Positions 13,987 through 14,300 of a stretch of DNA of 14,300 bases are shown here, in pieces. Location: the NCBI GenBank assembly GCA_964459065.1, contig CAYWMN010000082.1:1-14300 (forward strand). The letters run 5' to 3'. This DNA comes from JAMCXS01 sp964459065 (GTDB lineage: Bacteria; Acidobacteriota; Terriglobia; UBA7540). The first letter of the stretch is position 1. Each line of letters opens with the position of its first letter. The position numbers and the translations under genes were made by a program. The notes under the pieces are model-generated. The model saw nothing but the letters and a program-made list of their open reading frames with translations, made no database searches and was not told the DNA's origin.

Positions 13987-14152
13987 CCGCCGGTGGAGCA
14001 TCGATCACGTTTTGTGAGATGGGTGCAGTTGCCGGTTATTGGGCTCGCCGCGGCGCAAACCCAGCGCTGAGGCTGGCGGCCGGATAACCAGTGGTTGGCT
14101 TCCCTGCAAACCGCAGAGTCTCTGGAAAACGAGCCTGCCCGTTGCTTTTCCT

Positions 14153-14180
14153 GTAGCGGCGGCTTTATGCCGCCATCGGG
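14153..14180 (+). repeat. GTAGCGGCGG hairpin module
   Basis: GTAGC is followed by GGCGGC-TTTAT-GCCGCC (14158-14174), a perfect 6-bp stem with a 5-nt loop, then ATCGGG. It is similar in plan to 13136-13162 and immediately precedes the second 37-nt repeat. Confidence 0.55.
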
Positions 14181-14183
14181 AAG

Positions 14184-14220
14184 GGTAGCCGCGACACTGG
14201 TTTCTGTGTCGCGGGTTCTT
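14184..14220 (+). repeat. 37-nt palindromic repeat, copy 2
   Basis: Identical to 13099-13135 in the same orientation, with the same 9-bp stem and 8-nt loop. The two copies lie on either side of the alpha/beta hydrolase gene, just over 1 kb apart. Confidence 0.9.
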
Positions 14221-14230
14221 TAACGCCCGA

Positions 14231-14276
14231 GGCCCGGGAGGGCCGATAGAATTTAGCCCACGGCGTAAGCCGTGGG
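14231..14276 (+). repeat. Double hairpin module ending in a CCCACGGC palindrome
   Basis: GGCCC-GGGA-GGGCC (14231-14244) is followed by CCCACGGC-GTAA-GCCGTGGG (14257-14276), a perfect 8-bp stem with a 4-nt loop. The second hairpin resembles dispersed AGCCCACGGC...GCCGTGGG elements that I recall from acidobacterial intergenic regions; only one copy is visible here. Confidence 0.5.
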
Positions 14277-14300
14277 TACGCGAACCCAATAATGATTCCC

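Larger units (their letters stand above)
13987..14300. other. Intergenic region filled with palindromic repeats, no gene
   Basis: The first about 160 bp after the hydrolase stop show no coding frame, RNA gene or clear repeat. From about 14153 to 14280 the region is a tandem of palindromic modules, listed separately. A minus-strand open frame across it (14005-14289) is an artefact of the repeats. Confidence 0.6.

Noticed and set aside
13987..14150. Possible tRNA or small RNA gene after the hydrolase
   Set aside because: No cloverleaf, conserved TΨC arm or anticodon arm could be assembled by eye.
13054..14280. Possible CRISPR array
   Set aside because: There are only two copies of one element, more than 1 kb apart with a gene between them, and no regular spacers.
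14005..14289. Minus-strand 94-codon frame sharing a peptide (NPRHRNQCRGY) with another at 12971-13174
   Set aside because: The shared peptide is only the translation of the 37-nt DNA repeat. Neither frame has other coding evidence.

Overview
The window is GC-rich bacterial chromosome. Gene content and style suggest a soil-type Acidobacteriota: a Tat-exported sugar hydrolase, a 2-oxoglutarate dehydrogenase operon, a short EgtB like those outside actinobacteria, and intergenic clusters of GTAG-initiated palindromic repeats. No rRNA, tRNA or phylogenetic marker is present, so this placement is an inference.

Region 1 (1-4580) holds two divergent operons. On the minus strand are egtB and then egtD, cut off by the window start. 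These are the two core ergothioneine enzymes: EgtD makes hercynine (trimethylhistidine betaine) from histidine, and EgtB adds sulfur. On the plus strand, starting about 200 bp from egtB, is a compact three-gene ABC importer: ATPase, permease and lipoprotein binding protein. It belongs to the glycine betaine/choline/OpuC family. Ergothioneine is itself a betaine and EgtUV ergothioneine importers come from this transporter family, so the arrangement suggests a dedicated ergothioneine or hercynine uptake system beside the biosynthetic genes. The shared upstream region carries an AT-rich promoter-like segment and a perfect 14-bp palindrome.

Region 2 (4581-8828) contains a terminator-like inverted repeat between convergent operons, then sucA-sucB on the minus strand. 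These encode E1 and E2 of the 2-oxoglutarate dehydrogenase complex of the TCA cycle. They overlap by 26 nt and have no lpd gene beside them.

Region 3 (9062-12974) is a divergent pair. On the minus strand is a Tat-signal glycoside hydrolase related to family GH95, with altered catalytic-site motifs and a TTG start. On the plus strand is a class-I xylose-isomerase-like enzyme that keeps all the metal and catalytic residues I could align. The pair looks like a small carbohydrate-use locus.

Region 4 (12975-14300) has an alpha/beta hydrolase of the prolyl-oligopeptidase type, bounded on both sides by clusters of short palindromic repeats. One 37-nt element with a 9-bp hairpin stem occurs identically in both clusters.
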